Numbered from the stretch's first letter, positions 21,265-30,237 are shown. The stretch: DNA of 31,315 bases from Clostridia bacterium (GCA_017504735.1 JAFVQP010000207.1:1-31315), one strand, 5' to 3'. Numbers and translations: made by a program. The notes: generated by a model not told the origin, from the letters alone.

Positions 21265-24261
21265 ATGAACAAAATGAAGAAATTATGCGTACTTTTGCTG
21301 TGTTTGGGCGTTGTAGGCGGTACGGCGGCTTGCGATATGAGTATGCTTGGAGGAATGTTGGGCGGTTCAAGCGTGGAAAGCGGAGTGGAATCGACGGAAG
21401 GGGAAAGTTCTTCCACGGATAATACGGAAACTAGTGAAATTCCTGATGGCTCCGACATGCAAGATGCGTGGGAGGATGCGACGAAAGAGGAGAACTTTAA
21501 CAACGTAACGTTTGCTTATTCCGTTGTATTTAAAGGGGAAACCGAAGTAAATACGGGTACGGCGTATTTAGATGGTGATAAGGCGGCATGTATTGAAGGG
21601 GATGGCGACCTTGAGTTGATGGATAAGGAAGAAACGGAAGCATTGCGTAATGTTTACGTGAAAACGGTGCTTGCGGTTTTGGACAACTTCACCAGCTTTA
21701 CGTATGACTTTGTTACCAATACGTTCGTTTCCACAGCGGAAATCGTTTATACGGTGAACGTGATGGGGATGGAGGCTAAAATTACGGCAAACGGCGTTCG
21801 GGTATGGTTTGACGGGGATGGCAACGTCTCGGCAATTTCCTGCGATATGAAGCATGAATTCAGAGAAGATGGAGTTAACAAAGCCTTGGAAATGCGGACG
21901 GAGTTTACCTTTACGGATTACGGTAAGACGGTTGTCGATATCGGAAATAGCGGGCAAAATCCCGACGGCGGCGAAGAAGTATTAACGAAGGCGCAATGGG
22001 ATGCGGCGTTTGAAAATACTTACGCAACATCCAACGTAACGATGAACGTATGGAGAGAGGACGAGTATCTTGACCCTAACCATGAACCCTATTCGATGGA
22101 ATATACCAATAAGTATGATTATGATAAGTTAGAGAACATTCAAACATTCCTGAACCAAACGGCGTATTATGCGAAGGAAGGGGAAAAGGTTTTTGCATAT
22201 AACAAGAAAGACGGGGGTTGGACAAAAGAAGAGGTTTCTTATGAGGTAGGGTTTAGCCTGGAAGCCGCAAGAGAGATCTTTAGCCCTGTACAAGTGCAAT
22301 ATGATGCATTTACCTATGATGAAACAAGGGGTTGCTACGTAGCGAAAGACTTTACACTCATCAATCCATCGAACCGTGAGGAAGCTTACAGCGAATTTAG
22401 GGTGCGTATTGTTGATGGGTATATTGTGGAATTTGGCGGCGACGGAATCATGATGAAGGACGGCGAAGTGTATGGCACGGCGCACGTGATGTATTCGTTT
22501 AGTGATTACGGCACCACAAAAGTGGAATTGCCCAAAATTGAAGATGCCGAATTGACGGACGAGGAAGCTTGGCATGCGGCGTTTGAGGCTACTTACGCAT
22601 ATGAAAGCGCTACAATGAAGGTTGGCGGCAAACATACTTTTGATGATGGCAAAGAGGAAATGCAAGATATTACATATAAGGCCGCGCCGAATGTATTGAT
22701 GTTGGTTCAGACCAATGGCTATACAAACTATTATTCCCGCGAAGGGGAGAAGAGCTATATATATAGCATGTCGAATGGGGAATGGGAGAAAAGAGATTAT
22801 TCGGGCGAAGCCCCCGTTGGTTCGGCGATTTTGAAAATGAATTTGACACCCTTTGAGGAGTTGTACGAGCATTTCACCTACGATGAAAAGACAGGTGTTT
22901 ATTCAGCGGAAAACGTTTTAACCAAACGTAACGGTTTGAATATGATGCTGTATGAATTGCGTGTGTATATCGTAGAAGGCATCGTAACGAAGGTGGAGTC
23001 GGTATCGGATATTGTAAGCAGCAAAGACGGCGTTATCGGGCGTTCTTACACCATTATAGATGTTATGGATTTGGGTGGCACGGAAGTGGAATTGCCCAAA
23101 ATTGAAGAAGCGGAAATGACGGACGAGGAAGCTTGGCATGCGGCGTTTGAAAAAACGCTTGCGGTTGACAATTTCTCAATTTCGTTAGAGAGTTATGCGG
23201 ATTATGCAGATCCTGAACACCAGGATAGCATGGTTTTCTATACCCAAAAAATTACACAAAATACGTTTGAGAGTGTTCAAAGTTTCCTTCATCAAACGGT
23301 GTATTATGAAAAGAACGAGGAAGGGTCCCTTGAATATACGTTAAAAAATGGCGAATGGGTGACGAAACAATATGGGCCGGAAAGGGTACAGTACACATCT
23401 GAGTCCTTGGTTGCAAACGTGAAACCTTACGAAGCCTTCTACGCGCAAATGACCTATGACAAATATACGGGTTGGTACGTAGTGGAAAACGTAACGTTAG
23501 CAATCAATGATACGGAAGTGTATTGCTATAAATTGAGCGTTCGCATTGACAATGGTTACGTGGTAGGGATTGAAGTTGATCAGATGATTAAGAACGGCAA
23601 CGGGGAAGATGCTGGTAGAGCGTATGTGAAAATGACTCTCTTTGATTTCAATACGACGGTTGTGAAATTGCCTACTGCGCCCACGGATAAGCAGGTAACG
23701 GAGAATGAGTGGGTTTCCGCTTTGAATACGGCTGTGAATACCAACAACGTTACCGCTGGTATGATTTATACCTTCGAATATACGGACGGTCAGGAAAACG
23801 AATTTACCTTCTCTAAGATGAAGTTGAAGGAAAATGCAACCTATCAATGGGGCAGTAACAGCGGGAGACCATATCAACAGTATTACGCGAAAGTAGATGG
23901 TGTGGATTATGACTATACCATAACGGATGGCGAGTGGTCGAAATCCGAGCTTGGACAAGAGGTAACCTATACGAATTACCGTATGGAAAGCGTTTTTGAC
24001 CCGATGTTGTCGTTGTATGAAAACTTTACCTATGACGCGTCGAAAGGGCTTTACACCTGCGCAGAAATCATGTTGGATGCGGGGAACGGCAGGATGCAAG
24101 CTATCTACAACGTACAGATTGGCTTTGAGGATGGAAAAGTGACCTATTTCTATTATGAAATGGATTTGACGGATTCTGACGGTGTCAAAAACGGCGTTGC
24201 GAAGATTCACGTTACCTTAGGGGATTACGGTACAACCGATTTTGAATTACCCAACGTATAA
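21265..24261 (+). CDS. Large predicted lipoprotein with about five internal repeats
   Basis: I do not recognise a named family. The ATG at 21265 lies 5-6 bases after AGAGGTG and is preferred over the GTG at 21259. The 998 residues begin with a lipoprotein signal (MNKMKKLCVLLLC, Cys 23 in GGTAAC). A Ser/Glu/Thr-rich linker (about 30-65) follows. The rest is about five repeats of roughly 190-200 residues, each ending with a strand like YGTTKVELPKIEDAELT and opening with DEEAWHAAFEATYA. Within repeats there are YYAKEGEKVYAYxKxDGEW-like hairpins. The DNA of the third and fourth repeat boundaries (22521-22587 and 23085-23151) is almost identical, so duplication is recent. Likely an extracellular beta-rich surface or binding protein under a strong promoter. 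Monocistronic with its own terminator. Confidence 0.82.
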   Translation: MNKMKKLCVLLLCLGVVGGTAACDMSMLGGMLGGSSVESGVESTEGESSSTDNTETSEIPDGSDMQDAWEDATKEENFNNVTFAYSVVFKGETEVNTGTAYLDGDKAACIEGDGDLELMDKEETEALRNVYVKTVLAVLDNFTSFTYDFVTNTFVSTAEIVYTVNVMGMEAKITANGVRVWFDGDGNVSAISCDMKHEFREDGVNKALEMRTEFTFTDYGKTVVDIGNSGQNPDGGEEVLTKAQWDAAFENTYATSNVTMNVWREDEYLDPNHEPYSMEYTNKYDYDKLENIQTFLNQTAYYAKEGEKVFAYNKKDGGWTKEEVSYEVGFSLEAAREIFSPVQVQYDAFTYDETRGCYVAKDFTLINPSNREEAYSEFRVRIVDGYIVEFGGDGIMMKDGEVYGTAHVMYSFSDYGTTKVELPKIEDAELTDEEAWHAAFEATYAYESATMKVGGKHTFDDGKEEMQDITYKAAPNVLMLVQTNGYTNYYSREGEKSYIYSMSNGEWEKRDYSGEAPVGSAILKMNLTPFEELYEHFTYDEKTGVYSAENVLTKRNGLNMMLYELRVYIVEGIVTKVESVSDIVSSKDGVIGRSYTIIDVMDLGGTEVELPKIEEAEMTDEEAWHAAFEKTLAVDNFSISLESYADYADPEHQDSMVFYTQKITQNTFESVQSFLHQTVYYEKNEEGSLEYTLKNGEWVTKQYGPERVQYTSESLVANVKPYEAFYAQMTYDKYTGWYVVENVTLAINDTEVYCYKLSVRIDNGYVVGIEVDQMIKNGNGEDAGRAYVKMTLFDFNTTVVKLPTAPTDKQVTENEWVSALNTAVNTNNVTAGMIYTFEYTDGQENEFTFSKMKLKENATYQWGSNSGRPYQQYYAKVDGVDYDYTITDGEWSKSELGQEVTYTNYRMESVFDPMLSLYENFTYDASKGLYTCAEIMLDAGNGRMQAIYNVQIGFEDGKVTYFYYEMDLTDSDGVKNGVAKIHVTLGDYGTTDFELPNV

Positions 24262-24270
24262 GTGTGTAAA

Positions 24271-24310
24271 AAAACAGCCTGCTCTTGGAAAAGAGTAGGC
24301 TGTTTTGTTT
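24271..24310. terminator. Bidirectional terminator between repeat lipoprotein and trmO
   Basis: AAAACAGCCTGCTCTT pairs with AAGAGTAGGCTGTTTT around GGAA (16 bp, one G·T pair on the plus strand), flanked by A and T runs. It can stop both convergent transcripts. Confidence 0.85.
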
Positions 24311-24989
24311 ATTCTATGGAAAGCACGGTCAATATGCCGTTTTCCACGGTGAATTTAATGTCAAAGTCCGCAAAGCGCATACCGTAAATACGGCCTTCGT
24401 CTTGATAGGATGGCCGAGGATCGTCCCTTAGACAATCCAGCAAGCCTTCGCGCTTTTCCGCGGGGATTTTTTCAAGCAAGTCGGTGGGGAAGACAACTTC
24501 CACGCCGTCTTTTTCGTGTTCGCCTGCATACCCTGCCGTGGCATCGGGGATACAATCTGCGAAGGGCAGGTATGGCTTGACGTCCAAAATGGGGGTGCCG
24601 TCCAATAGGTCAGCGCCCGACACAACCAGTACCGCGCCTTCCGTTTCCGTCTGTTCTACGCGAATGAGCTTTACGCAGGAAAGCCCGATGGGGTTAGGCC
24701 TAAAAGGGGAACGGCTGGCGAATACGCCCACACGTTTATTCCCACCCAAACGGGGTGGACGGACGGTTGCCGACCACTCGGTTTTATGCGCCAAGGAAAA
24801 ATCAAACAATAGCCAAAGATGGGAAAAGCCCTCAATCTCTCGCAGTGCTTCCGTATTACGGTATTCAGGGGTGAACACAATCCTTGCCTGCAAGGAAGGC
24901 GCTCTTCCGCTTTGGCGGGGAATACCGAATTTTTCCTTAAAGTCCGTTTGTATATATGCAATTGGATTTACAGTAAATGAATGTTTCAT
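24309..24989 (-). CDS. trmO: tRNA N6-threonylcarbamoyladenosine methyltransferase TrmO (TsaA-like)
   Basis: TrmO methylates t6A37 of ANN-decoding tRNAs using SAM. The 226 residues have the VirR/TsaA barrel signature GRAPSLQARIVF, the EGFSHLWLLF strand, VGVFASRSPFRPNPIGLS (the diagnostic RSPxRPNPIG loop) and GADLLDGTPILDVKPYLP. A C-terminal extension ends YGMRFADFDIKF. There is no obvious SD before the ATG. The gene is 42 nt downstream of the permease on the same strand, so it may be coupled to that transcript. Confidence 0.94.
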   Translation of the reverse strand: MKHSFTVNPIAYIQTDFKEKFGIPRQSGRAPSLQARIVFTPEYRNTEALREIEGFSHLWLLFDFSLAHKTEWSATVRPPRLGGNKRVGVFASRSPFRPNPIGLSCVKLIRVEQTETEGAVLVVSGADLLDGTPILDVKPYLPFADCIPDATAGYAGEHEKDGVEVVFPTDLLEKIPAEKREGLLDCLRDDPRPSYQDEGRIYGMRFADFDIKFTVENGILTVLSIE

Positions 24990-25031
24990 AATCGAAATAA
25001 TGTAATTTAATGGGGGCAGGTATGCGTTGAG

Positions 25032-26180
25032 TTACAAAAGTATCAACATTTGCACGCCTGTTAAAAGGAATAAGAATGCAAAGTTAAATGCGGAAAACAG
25101 CAGGATATAGCGTTTTACCTTATCGGGATTGTGAGAAGAATATTCTCGGAAGGTGATAAGGCTTGCCAGCGAAGAGATGAGGGTACCGACACCGCCGATG
25201 TTTACGCCGAGCAGTAACTCGGTGTAGTTGCCCGTGAATTGTGAGAGCAAAATGGCGGAGGGTACGTTGCTGATGACTTGACAAGAACAAATAGACACGA
25301 GCAGGGTGTTTTTATTAAGCAACCCTTCAAATAAGTTTTGCACAAGCGTGATACGCGACATATTTCCTGAAAAGATAAAGAATGCGACGAAGGTGAACAA
25401 AAGCCCGTAATCGACGTCTTTTAAAGCTTTTCTATCCATAAAAAACAGTGTAATGGGGATAATGACCAAACCTACGACAAAAGGAATTATACGGAATACA
25501 ATGACAATGGAAAGGGTAAAAAGTAAGGCGTAAATCATCGTGCGCCACTTGGGAAGGGCAATTTTTTTGCTTTCAATTTCCAAGGGTTCTTTCTTAACAA
25601 AAATCAAACAGGAAATGGTGATTAATGCGACGGAAATTAAAAACGGGGGTAGCATGGTTGCAACGAACTCACCCGTGGGGATGGTAAACTTGGTGTAAAG
25701 GTACAGGTTTTGCGGGTTTCCAAAGGGGGTAAGCATACCGCCGAGGTTTGCCGCGATATTTTGCATGATAAAGGTGAACGCCATATATTTCGTTTTGCCC
25801 GTCGAGGTCAGTACAAAGTAACCAAGGGGCAAAAACGTGAGCAAAGCCATATCGTTGGCAATCAGCATAGACCCTAAAAAGGTGATATAGACAAGCGCCA
25901 AAATACTTGCGCGCGCATTTTTGAACAGCGCGACGATTTTCTCTGCCAAAACGGTAAAGAAGGAGATGTTTTTCAAGGCGCATACAACCGCCAAAACGCA
26001 AAATAGACAAGTCAGCGTTTTCCAGTCGAAATAATCAAGGTACGCCTTGTCAGGCGGTACGATAAAGGAAGTAACGACTGCGGCAACGATTGCAACGCAT
26101 AAAACGGCATTCTTTTTTAAAATTTTATCGATTTCATCCCAGTGGACATGAAAACGAGACTGCTTTTTTGCGATTTGCAT
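25032..26180 (-). CDS. SLC13/arsenite-type anion permease
   Basis: A membrane protein of 382 residues from the ATG at 26180, which has GGAG eight bases upstream (an earlier TTG at 26204 has none). About ten to twelve hydrophobic helices are present. The ion-transporter (DASS/ArsB) pattern shows as MLIANDMALLTFLPLG, GGMLTPFGNPQNLYLY in the first half, and SNVPSAILLSQFTGNYTELLLGVNIGGVGTLISSLASLI in the second half, the two helix-hairpin repeats expected for this superfamily. Substrate (dicarboxylate, arsenite or sulfate) is not readable. trmO follows on the same strand. Confidence 0.88.
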   Translation of the reverse strand: MQIAKKQSRFHVHWDEIDKILKKNAVLCVAIVAAVVTSFIVPPDKAYLDYFDWKTLTCLFCVLAVVCALKNISFFTVLAEKIVALFKNARASILALVYITFLGSMLIANDMALLTFLPLGYFVLTSTGKTKYMAFTFIMQNIAANLGGMLTPFGNPQNLYLYTKFTIPTGEFVATMLPPFLISVALITISCLIFVKKEPLEIESKKIALPKWRTMIYALLFTLSIVIVFRIIPFVVGLVIIPITLFFMDRKALKDVDYGLLFTFVAFFIFSGNMSRITLVQNLFEGLLNKNTLLVSICSCQVISNVPSAILLSQFTGNYTELLLGVNIGGVGTLISSLASLITFREYSSHNPDKVKRYILLFSAFNFAFLFLLTGVQMLILL

Positions 26181-26220
26181 ACCTTTTCTCCTATTTTTTC
26201 TCAAATCGAGGTTTATTATA

Positions 26221-26254
26221 ATACTTTTTTCTATGAAAAGCTATCAATTTTGTA
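26221..26254 (-). promoter_or_regulatory. Possible permease promoter
   Basis: On the minus strand TTGATA is followed after 18 nt by TATTAT in the AT-rich gap shared with the divergent DUF1653 gene. The -35 is imperfect. Confidence 0.45.
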
Positions 26255-26283
26255 ATAGGTTTATAGATTTTTTTCAAGAAAAG

Positions 26284-26312
26284 TTGCATTTTTCTTGCAA
26301 ATGTGGTAAACT
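26284..26312 (+). promoter_or_regulatory. Promoter of the DUF1653–GH31 unit
   Basis: TTGCAT (26284-26289), a 17-nt spacer and TAAACT (26307-26312). The DUF1653 ATG is only seven bases after the -10, so transcription should start at or next to the start codon (leaderless mRNA). Confidence 0.7.
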
Positions 26313-26318
26313 AGCTGT

Positions 26319-26543
26319 ATGGATGAAATTAAACTTGGAAAATATCGCCATTTTAAAGGCAAGGAATATGAGGTAATCACTCTTGCAACCCATTCGGAGA
26401 CGGGGGAAGCAATGGTGGTATATCGTGCTTTATACGGCGAGGGCGGCGTTTGGGTTCGCCCAGCAACTATGTGGAATGAGCGTGTAGAACGGGATGGGAA
26501 AACCTATCAACGCTTTACCTATATCGGAGGAGAAGAATGTTAA
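26319..26543 (+). CDS. DUF1653 protein, probably leaderless
   Basis: The 74 residues match the DUF1653 family along its whole length: IKLGKYRHFKGKEYEVI, EAMVVYRALYGEGGVWVRP and a final tyrosine-containing ERDGKTYQRFTYI. The family is small and of unknown biochemical role. No SD is present; the -10 box lies seven bases upstream, so translation from the mRNA end is likely. It overlaps the GH31 start by seven bases (ATGTTAA), as fmt does with rsmB, which couples the two genes. Confidence 0.9.
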   Translation: MDEIKLGKYRHFKGKEYEVITLATHSETGEAMVVYRALYGEGGVWVRPATMWNERVERDGKTYQRFTYIGGEEC

Positions 26544-29011
26544 AATCACAATTGATTGCCCACACAACGCCAAAGGCGGATCAAAAAAATATGGTGTATT
26601 GGTTGGATTATCGTGTAACGGTGCTGACCGATCGGCTTTTTCGTATTGAAAAGAGCCCGAATTTGAAATTCCGCGATGCGGCGACGCAAACAATTTGGCA
26701 TAGAAATACCGAACCTCAAAAGTTTGAGATGACGGGGGATCAAGCGCACGCAGTGATTGAAACGCCCGTTTGCCGTTTGGTACTCTACAAAGACCGTGCG
26801 CAATGTTACGTGGAAATTGGGGATATACGCCGTAGTTTGAATAATCACGGCAATCTTTTGGGTACCTATCGTACGTTGGATAATTGCAACGGCGATACCC
26901 ATTTCCGTCCTTGGGTCCAAGGGGATGAACCTTACCAAATCCAACTGGAAAAAGGGGTTTGCTCTAAGACGGGGTTGGCGATTTTGGATGATTCTAACTC
27001 GTTGACGCTTGCCGAAAACGGTGAGGTGAAAAACGAAAAGGCGCAGGGCTCGGACGAGTACGTGTTTGTGTATGGCAGCGATTATCGCGGCGCTGTGCGT
27101 GCTTTATATACCATTACGGGAAGAACGCCGTTGTTGCCCCGTTTCGCGCTTGGTAACTGGTGGAGCCGTTACTACGCCTATACCGATGAGGAATATTTGC
27201 GTGTTTTAAACCGCTTTGAGGAAAGAAACGTACCCATCAGCGTTGCAACTGTGGATATGGATTGGCACTATTCCGCAAATGCGGACGCAGAGCTTGGCAT
27301 CACCGAAAGCGGAAAGGGAGGGCCTGAATACGTGGGCGAAAATGCCGTAAATTTGGGTTGGACGGGATATACCTGGAATAAAAATCTCTTCCCCGATCCG
27401 AAAGGCTTTTTAGAGGAATTGCACACGCGCGGATTAAAAGTAACCCTCAATTTACACCCTTCCGATGGGTTCCGTTGGTGGGAAGATTCCTACAAAAATA
27501 TGGCAAGCGCAATGGGTATGGACCCCAACACAAACTTGCAGGTGCCTTTTGACTTTTCTTACGACCGCTTTATCAATGCGTATTTTGACCTCGCGCATAC
27601 ACCGCACGAGGCGATGGGTGTGGATTTTTGGTGGATTGATTGGCAACAGCCTGACATTGAATGGCACGACGCGCGCCCTTATTGGCAAAAGGAGTTGGAG
27701 CCGTTAAAGGACAAATATGACCCCCTTTGGGCACTCAATCATTATCACTACTACGACAATGCCACCAAGCATACCGTACCCTTGATTTTGTCGCGTTATG
27801 CAGGGGTGGGTTCGCATAGATATCCCGTCGGTTTCTCGGGGGATACGGAAATTTCTTGGCGTACGCTTTCGTACTTACCTTACTTTACTGCAACGGCGAC
27901 CAACGTTGGTTATACTTGGTGGAGCCATGATATCGGCGGACATAATTTTGGTGAGAAATCAAACGAGTTGTTTACCCGTCACGTGCAGTATGGTGTGTTC
28001 AGCCCGATTACACGTTTGCATTGCACAAGCAGTGACGTATTGACGAAGGAACCTTGGGCATACGGCGCGGCTGGCTCGGTAGTGGAAGAATTTTTACGCT
28101 TTAGACATAAGCTTGTACCTTATTTGTACAATGCGAATTATCTCAATTGCGTGGAAGGTACGGCACTTATTGAGCCGTTGTATTACGAGTGGAATGAATA
28201 TCCTGCGTACAATTACAAGGAAGAATATCGGTTTGGCACGCAGCTGTTGGTTGCGCCCGTAACGCAAAAGGCGTACCCTGACGGGTATGCGCGTGTTCGT
28301 GCGTGGATTCCTGCAGGGAAATGGACGGACATTTTCACGGGTGATGTGTATGAGGCAGGCGAGGGAGGCAAAGAAGTTTGCTTACTTCGCGGTTTGGAAA
28401 GTATCCCTGTTTTAGCGAAAGAGGGTGCAATTATTCCTCTTTCCGCGGATAACACCAACACCGTATATAATCCCCAAAATTTGGACGTTTGGGTGTATGA
28501 AGGTACGGGGTCGTACAGCTTGTATGAGGACGGTTTAGATTGGCAAAACTCCAACGTGCTGTTTACCGATTTCAAGTCGGAATTTAGCGAAACGGAGGGG
28601 GCATGTACGCAAACATTAACGATTTCCACGGAAGGAAATAAGGAAATTATCTCTCAAAACCGTCAGGTGAAGGTGTGCTTTAAGTCGGTGAAAAATGGTA
28701 CGGTACGCTTGTTTATCGACGAGGTGGAAATGACCTGCACGAAGCGTTTGAGCGATTGTGTGGAAGTAATTTTACCTTTCGAAGCGGATAAAACTTACCG
28801 TGTGGAAGTGACCTATCCCGCACAAAACCGTTTGCAAAAATGGCTTGCGCGTGCGCAAAAGGTATTGACCGAGGCGCAGGGTGTGAATAATAATAAAGAA
28901 TATGCTTACCGTATGCTGTTACAAGCAACGACAGAAGAGCATTATGCGCAAATGATTGACAGCCTGCCTGTGGATATGGCAACAAAATTGCGTTTAAAAG
29001 AAATTTTATAA
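26537..29011 (+). CDS. GH31 family glycoside hydrolase (alpha-glucosidase type)
   Basis: A cytoplasmic retaining glycosidase of 824 residues without a signal peptide. The N-terminal beta-sandwich (about 1-195) precedes the (beta/alpha)8 barrel from about residue 200. The catalytic nucleophile is probably Asp368 in GVDFWWIDWQQ and the acid/base Asp436 in GFSGDTEIS. NWWSRYYAYT, VDMDWHY and WWSHDIGGH are subsite and barrel signatures of GH31. C-terminal beta domains (about 600-740) and a helical tail complete it. Many GH31 members have WxDMNE; the WWxDWQQ variant marks a different subgroup of unknown specificity. Its start overlaps DUF1653 and an AGGAG site is inside that gene. A bidirectional terminator follows. 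Confidence 0.93.
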   Translation: MLKSQLIAHTTPKADQKNMVYWLDYRVTVLTDRLFRIEKSPNLKFRDAATQTIWHRNTEPQKFEMTGDQAHAVIETPVCRLVLYKDRAQCYVEIGDIRRSLNNHGNLLGTYRTLDNCNGDTHFRPWVQGDEPYQIQLEKGVCSKTGLAILDDSNSLTLAENGEVKNEKAQGSDEYVFVYGSDYRGAVRALYTITGRTPLLPRFALGNWWSRYYAYTDEEYLRVLNRFEERNVPISVATVDMDWHYSANADAELGITESGKGGPEYVGENAVNLGWTGYTWNKNLFPDPKGFLEELHTRGLKVTLNLHPSDGFRWWEDSYKNMASAMGMDPNTNLQVPFDFSYDRFINAYFDLAHTPHEAMGVDFWWIDWQQPDIEWHDARPYWQKELEPLKDKYDPLWALNHYHYYDNATKHTVPLILSRYAGVGSHRYPVGFSGDTEISWRTLSYLPYFTATATNVGYTWWSHDIGGHNFGEKSNELFTRHVQYGVFSPITRLHCTSSDVLTKEPWAYGAAGSVVEEFLRFRHKLVPYLYNANYLNCVEGTALIEPLYYEWNEYPAYNYKEEYRFGTQLLVAPVTQKAYPDGYARVRAWIPAGKWTDIFTGDVYEAGEGGKEVCLLRGLESIPVLAKEGAIIPLSADNTNTVYNPQNLDVWVYEGTGSYSLYEDGLDWQNSNVLFTDFKSEFSETEGACTQTLTISTEGNKEIISQNRQVKVCFKSVKNGTVRLFIDEVEMTCTKRLSDCVEVILPFEADKTYRVEVTYPAQNRLQKWLARAQKVLTEAQGVNNNKEYAYRMLLQATTEEHYAQMIDSLPVDMATKLRLKEIL

Positions 29012-29026
29012 GGTGTAAATGGTAAA

Positions 29027-29061
29027 AACCGCTTGGCGAATACGCCAAGCGGTTCTTTTAT
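29027..29061. terminator. Bidirectional terminator after GH31
   Basis: AACCGCTTGGCG pairs with CGCCAAGCGGTT around AATA (12-bp perfect stem), followed by CTTTTATTTTTT. It lies between two convergent genes and may serve both. Confidence 0.88.
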
Positions 29062-29073
29062 TTTTTGATTTTG

Positions 29074-29739
29074 TTAGCGAAGTTTGTTTTTGGGGCAAAC
29101 TTTTACGCAGATGCCGCATACGCTGCCCCTGCCAACGTCTTGGAAATTTTCTTTCATGTAACGAGAACATTTTTCGGGGTCAAAATTGCGTTCGCCATCC
29201 GTGGTAGGGGGCGTGCCGAAGATTGCGCCTGCGGGACAAGCCGTTTGACAAGCATGACAATCTCCGCAGCCATTTTCGATGATGGGGAGCTCATTTGAGA
29301 GGGGCATGTCTGTGATGACGGTGGCAAGACGCACTTTACTGCCGTATTTTTCAGAAAGGAAAAGCCCGCTTTTTCCGACAAAGCCAAGCCCTGAAAGCAC
29401 CGCCGCAGTCTTATGCGGGGTGACGCCGTAATAGGGGTTGTTTTTGCCTAAGCTTTGGCTTGCGGCAACGGGCAGGGCGGAAAAGCCTGCCTTTTCGATT
29501 TCACGCGCAATACGAAAGGCGATTTGATCGAGTAAAGTATTTGCCGTGCGGTAGTGTTGGAAATACACGAAAGAAGGTGCGCCGTCAATGGTTTTCAAGA
29601 CGGCGTCGGATAATTTTACTGCGATAGACACGGCGTAGGTGTTGTTGGGCAGTTCTTTTACGGGCGGCGAGGGGAGTTTGCAAAACCCCACCAAATCCGC
29701 GCCTAATTCTAAAGCGAATTCTTTTAATTTCGTTTGCAT
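29074..29739 (-). CDS. Short QueG-like double [4Fe-4S] protein
   Basis: 221 residues with two ferredoxin-type cluster motifs near the C-terminus: CGDCHACQTACPAGAI and, after ERNFDPEKCSRY, CGICVKVCPKN. The preceding HYRTANTLLDQIAFRIAREIE and GVTPHKTAAVLSGLGFVGKSGL resemble the central part of epoxyqueuosine reductase QueG. QueG proper is about 350-380 residues with a cobalamin domain and C-terminal HEAT repeats; this is a short form lacking the latter. It could be a reductase partner for another corrinoid or nucleoside step. The start follows a weak AGGTGA. A consensus promoter lies just upstream. Confidence 0.86.
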   Translation of the reverse strand: MQTKLKEFALELGADLVGFCKLPSPPVKELPNNTYAVSIAVKLSDAVLKTIDGAPSFVYFQHYRTANTLLDQIAFRIAREIEKAGFSALPVAASQSLGKNNPYYGVTPHKTAAVLSGLGFVGKSGLFLSEKYGSKVRLATVITDMPLSNELPIIENGCGDCHACQTACPAGAIFGTPPTTDGERNFDPEKCSRYMKENFQDVGRGSVCGICVKVCPKNKLR

Positions 29740-29756
29740 AATGTCACCTTTCTTCT

Positions 29757-29785
29757 ATTATAAGAAAAAATAGGGTAGATGTCAA
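29757..29785 (-). promoter_or_regulatory. Promoter of the QueG-like gene
   Basis: On the minus strand TTGACA (29785-29780), a 17-nt spacer and TATAAT (29762-29757), about 18 nt before the ATG. Confidence 0.88.
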
Positions 29786-29849
29786 ATAGATTGACGATGG
29801 GAATAAAGAGTAGAATTTGAAAAAGTTTTTTTACCGCTTGCGAAAACGT

Positions 29850-29878
29850 TTGACATTTTAATGAGAGAAACGTATAAT
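29850..29878 (+). promoter_or_regulatory. Promoter upstream of tRNA-Ser region
   Basis: TTGACA (29850-29855), a 17-nt spacer and TATAAT (29873-29878), both boxes perfect. The only gene downstream is tRNA-Ser, about 245 nt away, with a broken tRNA-like copy in between. Confidence 0.85.
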
Positions 29879-29918
29879 AATAGGGATATGAGGCTAAGGC
29901 CTTGAGAATAAATTATGT

Positions 29919-29996
29919 GCAGAGATGGTAGAGTGTGCGTAGCCGAGCCGCAGGCGAAAGCCACGAGCGTAGCGAGTATAGCGGCGGTCTTGAAAG
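29919..29996 (+). pseudogene. Broken tRNA-Ser-like copy with D-loop insertion
   Basis: GCAGAGATGGTAGAG (29919-29933) is identical to the first 15 bases of the intact tRNA-Ser at 30124. A stretch of about 48 nt follows (GCCGCAGGCG, then GAGCGTAGCGAG) where the D loop should continue. Then CGGCGGTCTTGAAA, matching the anticodon arm with the same TGA anticodon. The variable arm, T arm and acceptor 3' strand are missing. It is probably a relic of tRNA-directed integration or partial duplication. Confidence 0.7.
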
Positions 29997-30123
29997 AAAA
30001 TCCGTTTCATCGCTGTAATTTTTCTAAACCCCTTTATTTACGTGGGTTTGCGCGATTTTGAGTGGCAGAAGTGCGAATAGCTTTCTCGCAGTTTTCTCGC
30101 AATTTTACAATTTAATTACATAC

Positions 30124-30209
30124 GCAGAGATGGTAGAGAGGTCGATTACGGTGGTCTTGAAAACCATTGATGGTAACATCCGGGGGTTCGAATCCCTCTC
30201 TCTGCGCCA
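30124..30209 (+). tRNA. tRNA-Ser (UGA anticodon)
   Basis: 86 nt folding as a class II tRNA: acceptor GCAGAGA pairs with TCTCTGC, discriminator G and encoded CCA, and a D arm. The anticodon stem GTGGT/ACCAT has loop CTTGAAA (anticodon TGA). A long variable arm GATG-GTAA-CATC and a T arm GGGGG-TTCGAAT-CCCTC follow. The encoded CCA is typical of Firmicutes. Confidence 0.95.
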
Positions 30210-30211
30210 AA

Positions 30212-30237
30212 ACCTTGGTTCTCGCCAAGGTTTTTTC
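30212..30237 (+). terminator. Terminator of tRNA-Ser
   Basis: AACCTTGG pairs with CCAAGGTT around TTCTCG, followed by TTTTC. It lies directly after the CCA end and directly before the 3' end of the convergent integrase. Confidence 0.88.

Noticed and set aside
22129..22872. Long open frames antisense to the repeat lipoprotein (also 23497-24210)
   Set aside because: They recur at the same place in each internal repeat and lack start signals, so they are shadows of the sense repeats.
29919..29996. Functional tRNA-Ser with an intron
   Set aside because: The variable arm, T arm and acceptor 3' strand are missing, so no tRNA can be formed.
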